This document shows, in pieces, positions 44,143 through 52,228 of a DNA stretch of 64,000 bases. The stretch is from Methylobacterium adhaesivum (GTDB lineage: Bacteria; Pseudomonadota; Alphaproteobacteria; Rhizobiales; Beijerinckiaceae): positions 186,001-250,000 of the forward strand of contig NZ_BPQD01000003.1 in the NCBI RefSeq assembly GCF_022179065.1. The letters are read 5' to 3'. The notes under the pieces were generated by a model. The model was not told where the DNA came from. It did no database searches and was given only the letters and a program-made list of their open reading frames with translations. Each line of letters opens with the position of its first letter. Within the stretch, counting starts at the first letter, position 1. The position numbers were made by a program, and so were the translations under genes.

Positions 44143-44733
44143 ATGACCCCTGAGCAGGTGCTCGCCGAATTCCGCGACGCGCAGGCCCTCCTCGAAGGCC
44201 ATTTCATCCTCAGCTCCGGGCTGCATTCGGGGGTGTTCCTCCAGAAGATGGCGATCTTCTCCGATCCGGTGCGCACGGAGCGCCTGTGCAAGGCCCTGGC
44301 GGCGGCGATCACCGAGCGGTTCGGCCCTGTCGACATCGTCGTCTCGCCCGCCATCGGCGGCATCGTGCCGGGCTACGAGACGGCCCGCCACCTCGGCGCC
44401 CGGGCGATCTTCGTGGAGCGCGATCCCGGCGGGCCGTTCACCCTGCGGCGCGGCTTCAGCATCCCGGCGGGCACGCGGGCCGTCATCGTCGAGGACATCG
44501 TCACCACGGGGCTCTCGGCCCGCGAATGCCGCGCCTCCCTCGCGGGCGAGGCCGGCGAGATCGTGGGGGCGGCCTGCCTTATCGACCGTTCGGGCGGGCG
44601 CGGCGAGATCGGCCTGCCGCTGGTCACCCTCGTCACCCTCGACATCCCGGCCTACCCGGCCGACGCCCTGCCACCCGAACTCGCCGCCCTGCCGGCGGTC
44701 AAACCCGGCAGCCGGGTGATGCACAAGACCTGA
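44143..44733 (+). CDS. pyrE: orotate phosphoribosyltransferase
   Basis: Makes orotidine-5'-phosphate from orotate and PRPP in pyrimidine synthesis. At 196 aa it has [15 protein letters not shown] (orotate binding), [15 protein letters not shown] and the PRPP motif [13 protein letters not shown]. It follows rsh by 73 bases on the same strand. Confidence 0.94.
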   Translation: MTPEQVLAEFRDAQALLEGHFILSSGLHSGVFLQKMAIFSDPVRTERLCKALAAAITERFGPVDIVVSPAIGGIVPGYETARHLGARAIFVERDPGGPFTLRRGFSIPAGTRAVIVEDIVTTGLSARECRASLAGEAGEIVGAACLIDRSGGRGEIGLPLVTLVTLDIPAYPADALPPELAALPAVKPGSRVMHKT

Positions 44734-45069
44734 TCCGGCCCTTGGGCACGGCGCGCCCGGGAGGGATCGATCGGCGTTCGCGGGACGACGCCGATCGGGA
44801 CATGCGTCGCTCTTGCCGGAGGCTTTGTTTCCGGCTCTCGAATGAAACCTGACCGGGATGCGTGGATTCACTACACGTAATACTTGTTCCCCTTGACAGA
44901 ATTCGTCCAATAGTCCTACTCAGTTTGATATTCATGCGCGCCCCGTCGAGCTGTCACCATCTTGTCGATGAAGAGCTTGATCGAAACCGTATCTTAAGCA
45001 CGATTTCTGTATGACATCGGGCTGAATGACAGGGGCGCGTGTGCGGGCATTGCCTGCTTTGTCTTGAAA
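44734..45069. other. intergenic region pyrE-NYN gene
   Basis: About 335 bases, with an AT-richer centre at 44865-45020. TTGACA at 44893-44898 could be a -35, with TACTCA (44917-44922) 18 bases on as a weak -10. A -35/-10 reading is uncertain. No gene or repeat is seen. Confidence 0.35.
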
Positions 45070-45765
45070 ATGGATCGTTTCATGAGCGCACAACAGCGCA
45101 GCGCCCTCTTCATCGATGGGGCCAACCTCTACGCCGCGACCAAAGCCCTCGGGTTCGACATCGATTACCGTCGCCTGCTGAAGGAATTCCAGGCCCGGGA
45201 CAATCTCATCCGAGCCTTCTACTACACCGCCATGGTGGAAGATCAGGAATACTCTTCGATCCGCCCGCTGATCGATTGGCTCGACTACAACGGCTACCGG
45301 GTCGTGACCAAGCCGGCCAAGGAGTTCGTCGATTCGGCCGGCCGCCGCAAGATCAAGGGCAACATGGACATCGAGCTCGCCATCGATGCCCTCGAACTCG
45401 CCCCCCGCATCGACCACATGGTGCTGTTCTCCGGCGACGGCGATTTCCGCTCCCTCGTGGAGGCGATGCAGCGCAAGGGCGTGCGCGTGACCGTGGTGTC
45501 CACGATCCAGACCCAGCCCGCCATGGTGGCCGACGACCTGCGCCGGCAGGCCGACGAGTTCCTCGATCTCGTGCACCTCATCCCGCGCGTCGGGCGCGAC
45601 CCCGGCGAGCGCAACGCGCGCCCCGTGCCCGACCGTTTCACCGCCAGCCCCGCCGACACAGGCACCCGCTCGCGCGGCGAGACCCCCGAACGCTCGGCCC
45701 GCCCGAGCCCAGCCCTCGAGACCCGCTACGGGATCAGGCAGGGCGACGAGCCCCAGGAGGGGTAG
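45070..45765 (+). CDS. NYN (PIN-like) domain protein of the LabA/DUF88 type
   Basis: A protein of about 231 aa with the NYN nuclease fold. Catalytic Asp positions are visible in ALFIDGANLY, KGNMDIELAIDAL and LFSGDGDFRSLV, the three motifs of the LabA/DUF88 group. The C-terminal 60 residues are Arg/Pro-rich and disordered. NYN proteins are predicted RNases; the target is not known. Start is unsure: TTG 45064, ATG 45070 or ATG 45082 are all in frame. A hairpin at 45790-45814 lies downstream before the convergent peroxiredoxin gene. Confidence 0.85.
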   Translation: MDRFMSAQQRSALFIDGANLYAATKALGFDIDYRRLLKEFQARDNLIRAFYYTAMVEDQEYSSIRPLIDWLDYNGYRVVTKPAKEFVDSAGRRKIKGNMDIELAIDALELAPRIDHMVLFSGDGDFRSLVEAMQRKGVRVTVVSTIQTQPAMVADDLRRQADEFLDLVHLIPRVGRDPGERNARPVPDRFTASPADTGTRSRGETPERSARPSPALETRYGIRQGDEPQEG

Positions 45766-45789
45766 GAACGTCGTCGGGCAAGACGTGAG

Positions 45790-45814
45790 GCCCCCTCCTT
45801 TCCAGTGAGGGGGC
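45790..45814. terminator. hairpin between NYN gene and peroxiredoxin gene
   Basis: GCCCCCTC pairs with GAGGGGGC around a 9-nt loop, in the 64-base gap between convergent genes. The loop sequence resembles the small hairpins in the 32854-32945 repeat. No T-run. Confidence 0.5.
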
Positions 45815-45829
45815 GAACCCGTGTGCGGG

Positions 45830-46396
45830 CTATGCCCTCGCGTCGAGCCAGGCGATGACCTGTTCCGCGCTGCGGTCGGGCGGGAAGACCGGATAGAACA
45901 CCTTCGTCACCCGCCCATCGTCGAGCACGAGGGTGAGGCGGCGCAGCAGCGTCAGGCCCCCGGCCGTGAAGGTGGGCAGGGTCATCGCCCGCGTGAGCGC
46001 CCCGTGCGGATCGGCGAGCAGGCTGAACGGCAGGTGCAGGCGCGTCGCCACCTCGCGCTGATAGGCGCTCGTCTGCGTCGACAACCCGTGGACATGGGCG
46101 ACCCCGCGCCGGACGAGTCCGGCGTGATGATCGCGAAAATCACAGGCCTGCGGAGTACAGCCGCGTGCGCCCGGAATCGCATCCCAGTCCGGGACGAGGG
46201 TGGGCTGGCCGGGTTCGCCCGTACGCGGATAGGCGTAGACCACCGCCCGGCCCTTCAGGCGATGCAGGGACACCCGGGTTCCGTCCGTCGCCTCCAGGGA
46301 GACGTCGGGGGCGATCATGCCTTCGAGGTGGCGGGCGCCGCCGTCATCCACCGGGGCGGGCAGGTCGGCGGGGAGAGACGAGAAGTCGGGGGTCAT
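45830..46396 (-). CDS. peroxiredoxin, BCP/PrxQ type
   Basis: A thiol peroxidase of 188 aa. The active site reads GARGCTPQACDFRD, with the peroxidatic Cys in GCT and a second Cys five residues later, the atypical 2-Cys arrangement of BCP/PrxQ. The preceding strand VVYAYPRTGEPGQP is also typical. I chose the ATG at 46396; an upstream reading adds 18 residues. The electron donor cannot be named. It is convergent with the NYN gene and co-directional with smpB. Confidence 0.85.
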   Translation of the reverse strand: MTPDFSSLPADLPAPVDDGGARHLEGMIAPDVSLEATDGTRVSLHRLKGRAVVYAYPRTGEPGQPTLVPDWDAIPGARGCTPQACDFRDHHAGLVRRGVAHVHGLSTQTSAYQREVATRLHLPFSLLADPHGALTRAMTLPTFTAGGLTLLRRLTLVLDDGRVTKVFYPVFPPDRSAEQVIAWLDARA

Positions 46397-46460
46397 GCGC
46401 GGCGATCCGGAAGAGTCACGGGCCGCCAGCCTATCTCCACCCGCGAACAAACTCAGCCCG

Positions 46461-46507
46461 GGAAAACCTTAGCCCAAGGAAACCTTAGCCCAAGAAAACC
46501 TTAGCCC
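46461..46507 (-). repeat. tandem repeats at the 3' end of smpB
   Basis: A 16-17 base unit (GGAAAACCTTAGCCCAA) occurs about two and a half to three times in a row. The right copy contains the smpB stop codon, so the repeat probably arose by duplicating the end of smpB. The units differ by one or two bases. Confidence 0.8.
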
Positions 46508-46974
46508 TTGTCACGCATGATCCGGGCGCGGTCGCGCTGCCAGTCGCGCTCTTTCGAGGCCTCGCGTTTGTCGTGGAGCTTCTTGCCGCGTCCCAACCCC
46601 AGTTCGATCTTCGCCCGGCCGCGCTCGTTGAAGTAGATCTTCAGGGGCACCACGGTGAAGCCCTCGCGCTGGGTGGCGCCGATGAGCTTGTTGATCTGCT
46701 TGCGGTGCAGCAGCAGGCGGCGCGGCCGCTTGGTCTCGTGGTTGAAGCGGTTCGCCTCGACGTATTCCGGGATGTAGGCGTTGAACAGCATCAGGTCGGT
46801 GCCCGATGGTCCGGCATAGGCCTCGCCGATGGTCGCCTTGCCCTTGCGCAGGGACTTGACCTCGGTGCCCGTGAGCGCGAGCCCGGCCTCGAGGGTGTCG
46901 GTGATCTCGTAATGGTAGCGGGCGGCGCGGTTGTCGGCGACGACGCGGCGGTCGGAAGCGGGTTTGGGTGCCAT
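46501..46974 (-). CDS. smpB: SsrA-binding protein
   Basis: SmpB binds tmRNA and brings it to stalled ribosomes. The 157-aa protein has [34 protein letters not shown], and the basic C-terminal tail [17 protein letters not shown]. The ATG at 46974 is preceded immediately by an in-frame GTG, so the true start could be one codon earlier. No ssrA gene was found nearby. It follows dapA on the same strand by 97 bases. Confidence 0.94.
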   Translation of the reverse strand: MAPKPASDRRVVADNRAARYHYEITDTLEAGLALTGTEVKSLRKGKATIGEAYAGPSGTDLMLFNAYIPEYVEANRFNHETKRPRRLLLHRKQINKLIGATQREGFTVVPLKIYFNERGRAKIELGLGRGKKLHDKREASKERDWQRDRARIMRDKG

Positions 46975-47071
46975 CACATCGTCGGTTCAGGCCGGCCGCC
47001 GGAATGCGGCCGGGCCAGGGGATATGGTCCGTCCGGCGCGGTTTCGCCAGTTGGAATCACGCGTCCGGAAA

Positions 47072-47971
47072 TCACCCGTCGAGGAGCCCGGCATGGCGCA
47101 GGGCGGCGTCGATGGTCCCGCGGCCGGCCTCGGTGACGGGCAGCAGCGGCAGGCGCAGTTCTTCGCGGATATGGCCCAGCCGAGCCAGCGCGTACTTCGC
47201 CGGGGCTGGGTTCGGCTCGACGAACATGGCCGTGTGGAGCGGCAGCAGGCGGTCCTGCAAGGCCAGCGCCTTGGCGTAATCGCCGGCGAGCGTCGCCTCC
47301 TGCAGGTCCGCGCACAGGCGCGGGGCGACGTTCGACACCACCGAGATGCAGCCGCGCCCGCCATGGGCGTTGAAGCCGAGCGCCGTCGCGTCCTCGCCCG
47401 AGAGCTGGATGAAGTCCGGCCCCATGGCCTGGCGCTGGAGGCTGACCCGGTCGAGCTTGGCCGTGGCGTCCTTCACCCCGACAATGTTCTTCAGCTCGTA
47501 CAGGCGCGCCATGGTCTCGACGCTCATGTCGACGATGGAGCGGCCGGGAATGTTGTAGAGGATGATCGGGATGCCGATGGCGTCGTTGATCGCCTTGAAG
47601 TGGGCGTAGAGCCCGTCCTGGGACGGCTTGTTGTAATAGGGCGTCACCACCAGCACGGCGTCGGCGCCGGCCTTTTCGGCATGGCGCGCCCGCTCCACCG
47701 CCTCGGCCGTGGAGTTCGATCCGGCGCCTGCGATCACCGGCACGCGCCCGGCGGCCGTCTCGATGCAGATCGCGACCACGCGGTCGTGTTCGGCCGGGGT
47801 CACCGTCGGAGTCTCGCCCGTGGTCCCGACCGGCACGAGGCCGTGGATGCCCTCCTCGATCTGCCAGGTCACGAGCTTGCGGAACGCGTCCTCGTCGAGG
47901 GCGCCGTCCCGGAACGGGGTCACCAGGGCGGTCATCGCGCCCTTGAGGCGCCGGGTGGTCGTGTCGGTCAT
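47072..47971 (-). CDS. dapA: 4-hydroxy-tetrahydrodipicolinate synthase
   Basis: Condenses pyruvate with aspartate semialdehyde, the first lysine/diaminopimelate step. The 299-aa protein has [17 protein letters not shown], the catalytic Tyr in [11 protein letters not shown], the Schiff-base Lys in VGVKDAT, and [16 protein letters not shown]. Start at 47971. It is divergent from slt, and smpB follows. Confidence 0.95.
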   Translation of the reverse strand: MTDTTTRRLKGAMTALVTPFRDGALDEDAFRKLVTWQIEEGIHGLVPVGTTGETPTVTPAEHDRVVAICIETAAGRVPVIAGAGSNSTAEAVERARHAEKAGADAVLVVTPYYNKPSQDGLYAHFKAINDAIGIPIILYNIPGRSIVDMSVETMARLYELKNIVGVKDATAKLDRVSLQRQAMGPDFIQLSGEDATALGFNAHGGRGCISVVSNVAPRLCADLQEATLAGDYAKALALQDRLLPLHTAMFVEPNPAPAKYALARLGHIREELRLPLLPVTEAGRGTIDAALRHAGLLDG

Positions 47972-48085
47972 CCTGGCGTTCCCGGCCCCGGGGGCTCGTC
48001 TCGCGGCAGGGCCAGGACCGGCCCCGCGTCAGGCGGCGAGACATAAAGCCTTGGCCGCACGGGCGCAAACGCTGCGTTCACGGGG

Positions 48086-48100
48086 TTAATGCCTTCTTAA
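48086..48100 (+). promoter_or_regulatory. perfect CtrA box upstream of slt
   Basis: TTAATGCCTTCTTAA matches TTAA-N7-TTAA exactly and lies 53 bases before the slt ATG. It also contains a direct repeat TTAATGCC (48086-48093 and 48097-48104). It sits in the slt-dapA divergent gap, so it could also act on dapA, but it is closer to slt. A GATTC (GANTC) lies at 48141-48145. Confidence 0.6.
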
Positions 48101-48153
48101 TGCCCTCTGGGTGAGCTTGAAGGAGGCCCGCACTCGCAGGGATTCGCAAGACC

Positions 48154-50469
48154 ATGGTGCTCCGGACGTGCTCGCATCGCGCCACCCTGGTCCTCGCCGT
48201 GGCCGGACCCCTCCTGGTCGGCTCCGTCCTGATGGCGACCGTGCCGGGCTCCGGCGTGTCCGCGGCGGAGACCCCGCCGTCGCGTGAGGCCCCCCCGGCG
48301 AGCGACGCCGCCGCGCCGTCGAGCGTTCTCACCGATACGACGACGCCCGATCCCGTGGCGGCCGACGCCCTGAAGATCGAAACCAAGTCCGCCGAGACGC
48401 CGGCCGGAGCGCCCCCCGCCTCCGCCCTCCACGCCACGGCCAAGGCCTATGCCTCCGCCGATCCGGAGGCCGGCATCGCCTTCCCCCTGCCCGATGCGGC
48501 CGTGTCGTCCGTGGCTCCGGTGCCGGAGGTGCCCGATCCGCGCCGCGCTCTGGGCATCGCCCCCGACCTCGACATCCCGGCCCTGCGCACGGCCATCGAC
48601 ACCTATCGCAAGGGCAAGGTCGCCGAGGGTGACCGCCTGCGCGAGGCGTTCACGGATCCGGCCGTCCGCGCCCTCCTCGAATGGGTCGCCATCCGGGCCG
48701 GGGCCGGGATCGGCTTCGAGCGCACGGTGGCGTTCACGCGGACCAATCCCGATTGGCCGGCCGGTCCCCTGCTCCGCCGCCGCGCCGAAGAGGCTCTCCT
48801 CATCGAGCGCAAGCCCCCGGCCGTGGTGCGCGCCTACTTCGCCACCACGAAGCCCGCGAGCCCTCCCGGAAAGTTCGCCCTGGCGCTGGCCTTCCGTTCT
48901 GAGGGCCTCGACGGGGATGCAGCCACCCTCGTGCGCGACCTGTGGCGCTCCGACACCTTCGGGCGCAACCTCGAGACCCGGGTGATGGACGCGTTTCCGG
49001 GCGTGCTGACCCGGATCGACCACCGCTTCCGCATGGAGCGCGCCCTCCTCAAAGAGGATTACGAGACCGCCGGCCGCGCGGCGTCCTACGCGGGGACGAG
49101 CTACGCCACCCTGGTGCGGGCGCGGCGCGCCGTGGAGGACAAGAGTTCGGCCGCGCCCAGTGCCCTCAACGCCGTGCCGCCCTCGCTCCGGGGCGACTCC
49201 TCCTACATCCTGTCGCGGGCGCAGTATCTGCGCCGCACGGAGAAGTACGCGGAGGTCGCCGCCCTCCTGTCGGTCGCGCCGACGAACCCCGACATTCTCG
49301 TCGACGGCGACGAGTGGTGGGTCGAGCGCCGCATCGTCGCGCGCAAGCTCGTGGATCTCGGTGATCCCCGCACCGCCTACGTGGTCGCCGGGCGCCACAG
49401 CGCCCGCACGGTGGAGAAGCGCATCGAGGCCGAGTTCCACGCCGGCTGGATCGCCCTGCGCTTCCTCGACGATGCCGGCGCGGCCGCGCGCCACTTCGAG
49501 GCCGCCGCCGCCATCGCCGAGACGCCGATCTCCCAGGCCCGGGCCGCCTACTGGCAGGGCCGGGCCGCCGAGGCGCTGGGCAAGGCCGAGGACGCGAAGG
49601 CTGCCTACGAGCGCGCCGCCCTCCAGCCCATCGCGTATTACGGTCAGCTCGCCCGGGCGAAGCTCGGCCGCGCCAGTCTGGCGCTGCGCGCGATGCCGGA
49701 ACTCGACGCGCCCGCCCGCGCCGCTTTCGCCGACCGGCTGCCCATGCGGGCCCTGCGCCTGCTGGAGGCGGCCGCCTTGCGCGATCTCGCCCTGCCGCTC
49801 TACATCGACGCGGCGACGAAGCTCACCGACCCGGCCGAACTCGAGGCTCTCGGCACCATCGCGGTGGACGTCCGCAACGCCCGCGCCCTCGTCGCCATCG
49901 GCAAGATCGCGGTGCAGCGCGGCCTGCCGCTGGACATCCACGCCTACCCGACCATCGGCATTCCGGCCTACGAGGCCTCGGCCGCCGTGCCGCTCGTCGA
50001 GAAGGCCATGGTGTTCGCCATCGCCCGGCAGGAGAGCCAGTTCGACCCCCTCGCGCAATCAAGCGTCGGCGCGCGCGGCCTCATGCAAATGATGCCGGCC
50101 ACCGCCCAGCGCACGGCCCGCCGGGTGAGCGCCGCCTTCGACCAGGACCGCCTCACCAGCGACCCCGCCTACAACGCCCGCCTCGGCCAGGCCCATCTCG
50201 GCGAGCTCATGGACGATTGGCGCGGCTCCTACATCCTCGCCTTCGCCTCGTACAATGCCGGCGGCGGCAACGTGAAGAAGTGGATCGACGCCTACGGCGA
50301 CCCGCGCAAACCCGGCGTCGATCCCATCGACTGGGTCGAGCGCATCCCCTTCACGGAGACGCGCAACTACGTCCAGCGGGTGATGGAGAACCTGCAGATC
50401 TACCGCACCCGCCTCGACACCAAGAGCGCGCTGCTCATCGAGGGGGATTTGCAGCGCGGAGCCCGCTGA
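48154..50469 (+). CDS. slt: soluble lytic murein transglycosylase
   Basis: A 771-aa periplasmic enzyme that cleaves peptidoglycan glycan strands. A signal peptide covers about residues 1-37. A long Ala-rich helical superhelix (U and L domains) follows. The C-terminal SLT domain has catalytic Glu627 in ARQESQFDP, then SSVGARGLMQMMPATA and LAFASYNAGGGNVKKW. This matches Slt70 architecture. A perfect CtrA box lies in the promoter region, which would tie expression to the cell cycle. Confidence 0.93.
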   Translation: MVLRTCSHRATLVLAVAGPLLVGSVLMATVPGSGVSAAETPPSREAPPASDAAAPSSVLTDTTTPDPVAADALKIETKSAETPAGAPPASALHATAKAYASADPEAGIAFPLPDAAVSSVAPVPEVPDPRRALGIAPDLDIPALRTAIDTYRKGKVAEGDRLREAFTDPAVRALLEWVAIRAGAGIGFERTVAFTRTNPDWPAGPLLRRRAEEALLIERKPPAVVRAYFATTKPASPPGKFALALAFRSEGLDGDAATLVRDLWRSDTFGRNLETRVMDAFPGVLTRIDHRFRMERALLKEDYETAGRAASYAGTSYATLVRARRAVEDKSSAAPSALNAVPPSLRGDSSYILSRAQYLRRTEKYAEVAALLSVAPTNPDILVDGDEWWVERRIVARKLVDLGDPRTAYVVAGRHSARTVEKRIEAEFHAGWIALRFLDDAGAAARHFEAAAAIAETPISQARAAYWQGRAAEALGKAEDAKAAYERAALQPIAYYGQLARAKLGRASLALRAMPELDAPARAAFADRLPMRALRLLEAAALRDLALPLYIDAATKLTDPAELEALGTIAVDVRNARALVAIGKIAVQRGLPLDIHAYPTIGIPAYEASAAVPLVEKAMVFAIARQESQFDPLAQSSVGARGLMQMMPATAQRTARRVSAAFDQDRLTSDPAYNARLGQAHLGELMDDWRGSYILAFASYNAGGGNVKKWIDAYGDPRKPGVDPIDWVERIPFTETRNYVQRVMENLQIYRTRLDTKSALLIEGDLQRGAR

Positions 50470-50545
50470 GGCGCCTGCCGCGTCGTTTCTCGTGCACGGT
50501 GGTATTCGATCGGGAGGTCGTTCAACGCGAACGACGCGAGGGGAG

Positions 50546-50551
50546 TATAAT
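50546..50551 (+). promoter_or_regulatory. possible -10 box upstream of the GGDEF gene
   Basis: TATAAT stands out in this GC-rich DNA, 67 bases before the ATG. The matching -35 is poor (TTCAAC at 50521-50526, spacing 19), so the promoter is tentative. Confidence 0.35.
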
Positions 50552-50617
50552 TTTAAGATCTAGTTCGGAGGTTGGTGACGAGTCCGACCGTCGTCATCGG
50601 CAGGAGAAATATTTCTT

Positions 50618-51908
50618 ATGCCGCACGGGGCGTCGGTGGATTTCAGGCAGGTTTGTGCGGGAGAACTCCAGCGCCCCTGGCATCGGGTGCGCTTTCTCGA
50701 CCCGGCCCTGGAGGCGGATTTTCGCGAGATCCAGCGTCCCGCCCGCCGGCGGCATGTCGTCATCGAGATCATGCTTCTCGCGCTGCTCACGATCGTCATC
50801 GCGCCGATCGATTATCTGGAGAACCCGGACTGGAAGCTCGCCTGGTTCCTGCGCTTCGCCGTGTTGATTCCCATCAAGGCCGTCGCGGTGCGGATCGCCC
50901 TGCGCGCCCGGACCGATCGGACCCTCGATTTCGCCGCGGCGCTGTCGTTCTGCTGCGGCATCGCCATGATGACACCTGTCGGGCTGTTCCTGGAAGCCGA
51001 AGGGCCGGATCCGCTGCTTCACGGTCCTCGGTGCGGTGATCGTCATGCACACGGCCTTTTCCGGGCAGCGGATCGTCGGCGCCAGCCTGACCCTCGCATT
51101 CGCCCTCATGGTCTTCGGGGCCGCCTGCGTCCTCATCGAGGGCGGGCATCTCGGCGGCATGATCACCTTCGCCGCCTTCATCGCGTTTTTCTCCGTCGTT
51201 GCCCTCGGCGTCCATCTCTACGTGATCGAGCGATCGGCGCGCGGCGTCTTCCTGCGGGAGCGAATGCATACGGCGACGAACGCCAGACTCAGTCATCTGG
51301 CAGGTGAACTCGACCGCCTGGCGCAGACCGATGCCCTGACCGGCATCGGTAATCGCCGGCAGCTGGAGCGCGCCCTCGACGAAAGCTGGCGCCACGGCCT
51401 TCAGCAGGGAGGCTGGATCGGGCTGGCGCTGTGCGACGTCGATTATTTCAAGCCCTTCAACGACCGGGCCGGGCATCCGGCGGGGGACGATTGCCTGCGC
51501 CGGATCGCCGGCTGCCTGGACATGGCCTTTGCCGGCCCGAACGTCACCGTTGCCCGTTTCGGCGGCGAGGAATTCGCCATCGTCGCGTCGGATCACTCAC
51601 CCGAGGCCATAATTCGCCTCGGCGAGGCGGCGTGCTCGGCCATTACCGCCCTGGCGCTGCCCCACCCCGGCCGGCCGGATGGACCGGGGCAGGTGACCAT
51701 CAGCGTCGGCGTGTCCTGCTTCGTACCGAGTCCGGTCATGACGCAAGGCGACCTCATGCGGGCGGCGGACGGAGCCCTCTACGAAGCCAAGCGCCTCGGC
51801 CGCAACCGCGTCGTGGCCCGCGCGGTGCTGCCGGCGCGTCCGAATCTGCTTACCCCGTCCGACGCGTCGGACGGGCGGGATGCCGTTCGGATCCGGTCCG
51901 CGTCGTGA
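50618..51908 (+). pseudogene. diguanylate cyclase gene split by a frameshift
   Basis: The first part (50618 onward, about 130 residues before the break) holds a hydrophobic N-terminus with TM helices (IEIMLLALLTIVIAPIDYLE, AALSFCCGIAMMTPVGLFLE). At about 51005-51030 the frame changes: membrane helices continue in the next frame (ALMVFGAACVLIE) and lead into a GGDEF domain with RFGGEEF, ALCDVDYFK and ADGALYEAKRLGRN. An RxxD inhibitory site is not visible. One extra base would explain the break. An intact protein would be about 430 aa. The C-terminal piece may be made alone from a GTG near 51036, but the whole gene looks disrupted unless the base is a sequencing error. Confidence 0.75.
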
Positions 51909-51933
51909 TCCGCCGCCGCCGGGTGGCGCAGCG

Positions 51934-52218
51934 TCAGGGGCTTGGCTCGGTTCGGGCGCGGGTGAACAGCGCGGCGAGCGTCGCTCCGGCGAGGTAGGCG
52001 GCCAGGACCAGGGCTCCGACCTCGACCCAGAGGCCGGCCCGGCCCGGAACGCTGGCGGTCGCGGCGAGGCTGCCCGCGACGAGGACCGCGAGCGCCATGA
52101 GCATGGCGCCCGCCCGCGCCATCGGCCTGCGCGGCGGGCCGGCGAGGCGGCCCACCACCACCCCGAGGAGAAAGCCGAGCACCAGGGCCGGGCCGATCAG
52201 CGTCAGCAGGGCGATCAC
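51934..52218 (-). CDS. small membrane protein of unknown function
   Basis: A 94-aa protein with three probable TM segments (LIGPALVLGFLLGVVVG, GAMLMALAVLVAGSLAA, GALVLAAYLAGATLAALF). I do not recognise the family. The GTG start at 52218 lies 10 bases after the stop of the OmpA-like gene, and its GAGGAAC ribosome site overlaps that stop codon, so the two are probably translated as an operon. Confidence 0.65.
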   Translation of the reverse strand: MIALLTLIGPALVLGFLLGVVVGRLAGPPRRPMARAGAMLMALAVLVAGSLAATASVPGRAGLWVEVGALVLAAYLAGATLAALFTRARTEPSP

Positions 52219-52228
52219 GCGGCGTTCC

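Noticed and set aside
41481-44363. A 960-codon open frame opposite rsh and pyrE
   Set aside because: No homology and Gly/Val/Asp/Arg-biased; rsh on the plus strand has full domain support.
44893-44922. A sigma-70 promoter before the NYN gene
   Set aside because: TTGACA is good but the -10 candidates (CTACTC/TACTCA) are weak, so it is only mentioned in the intergenic entry.
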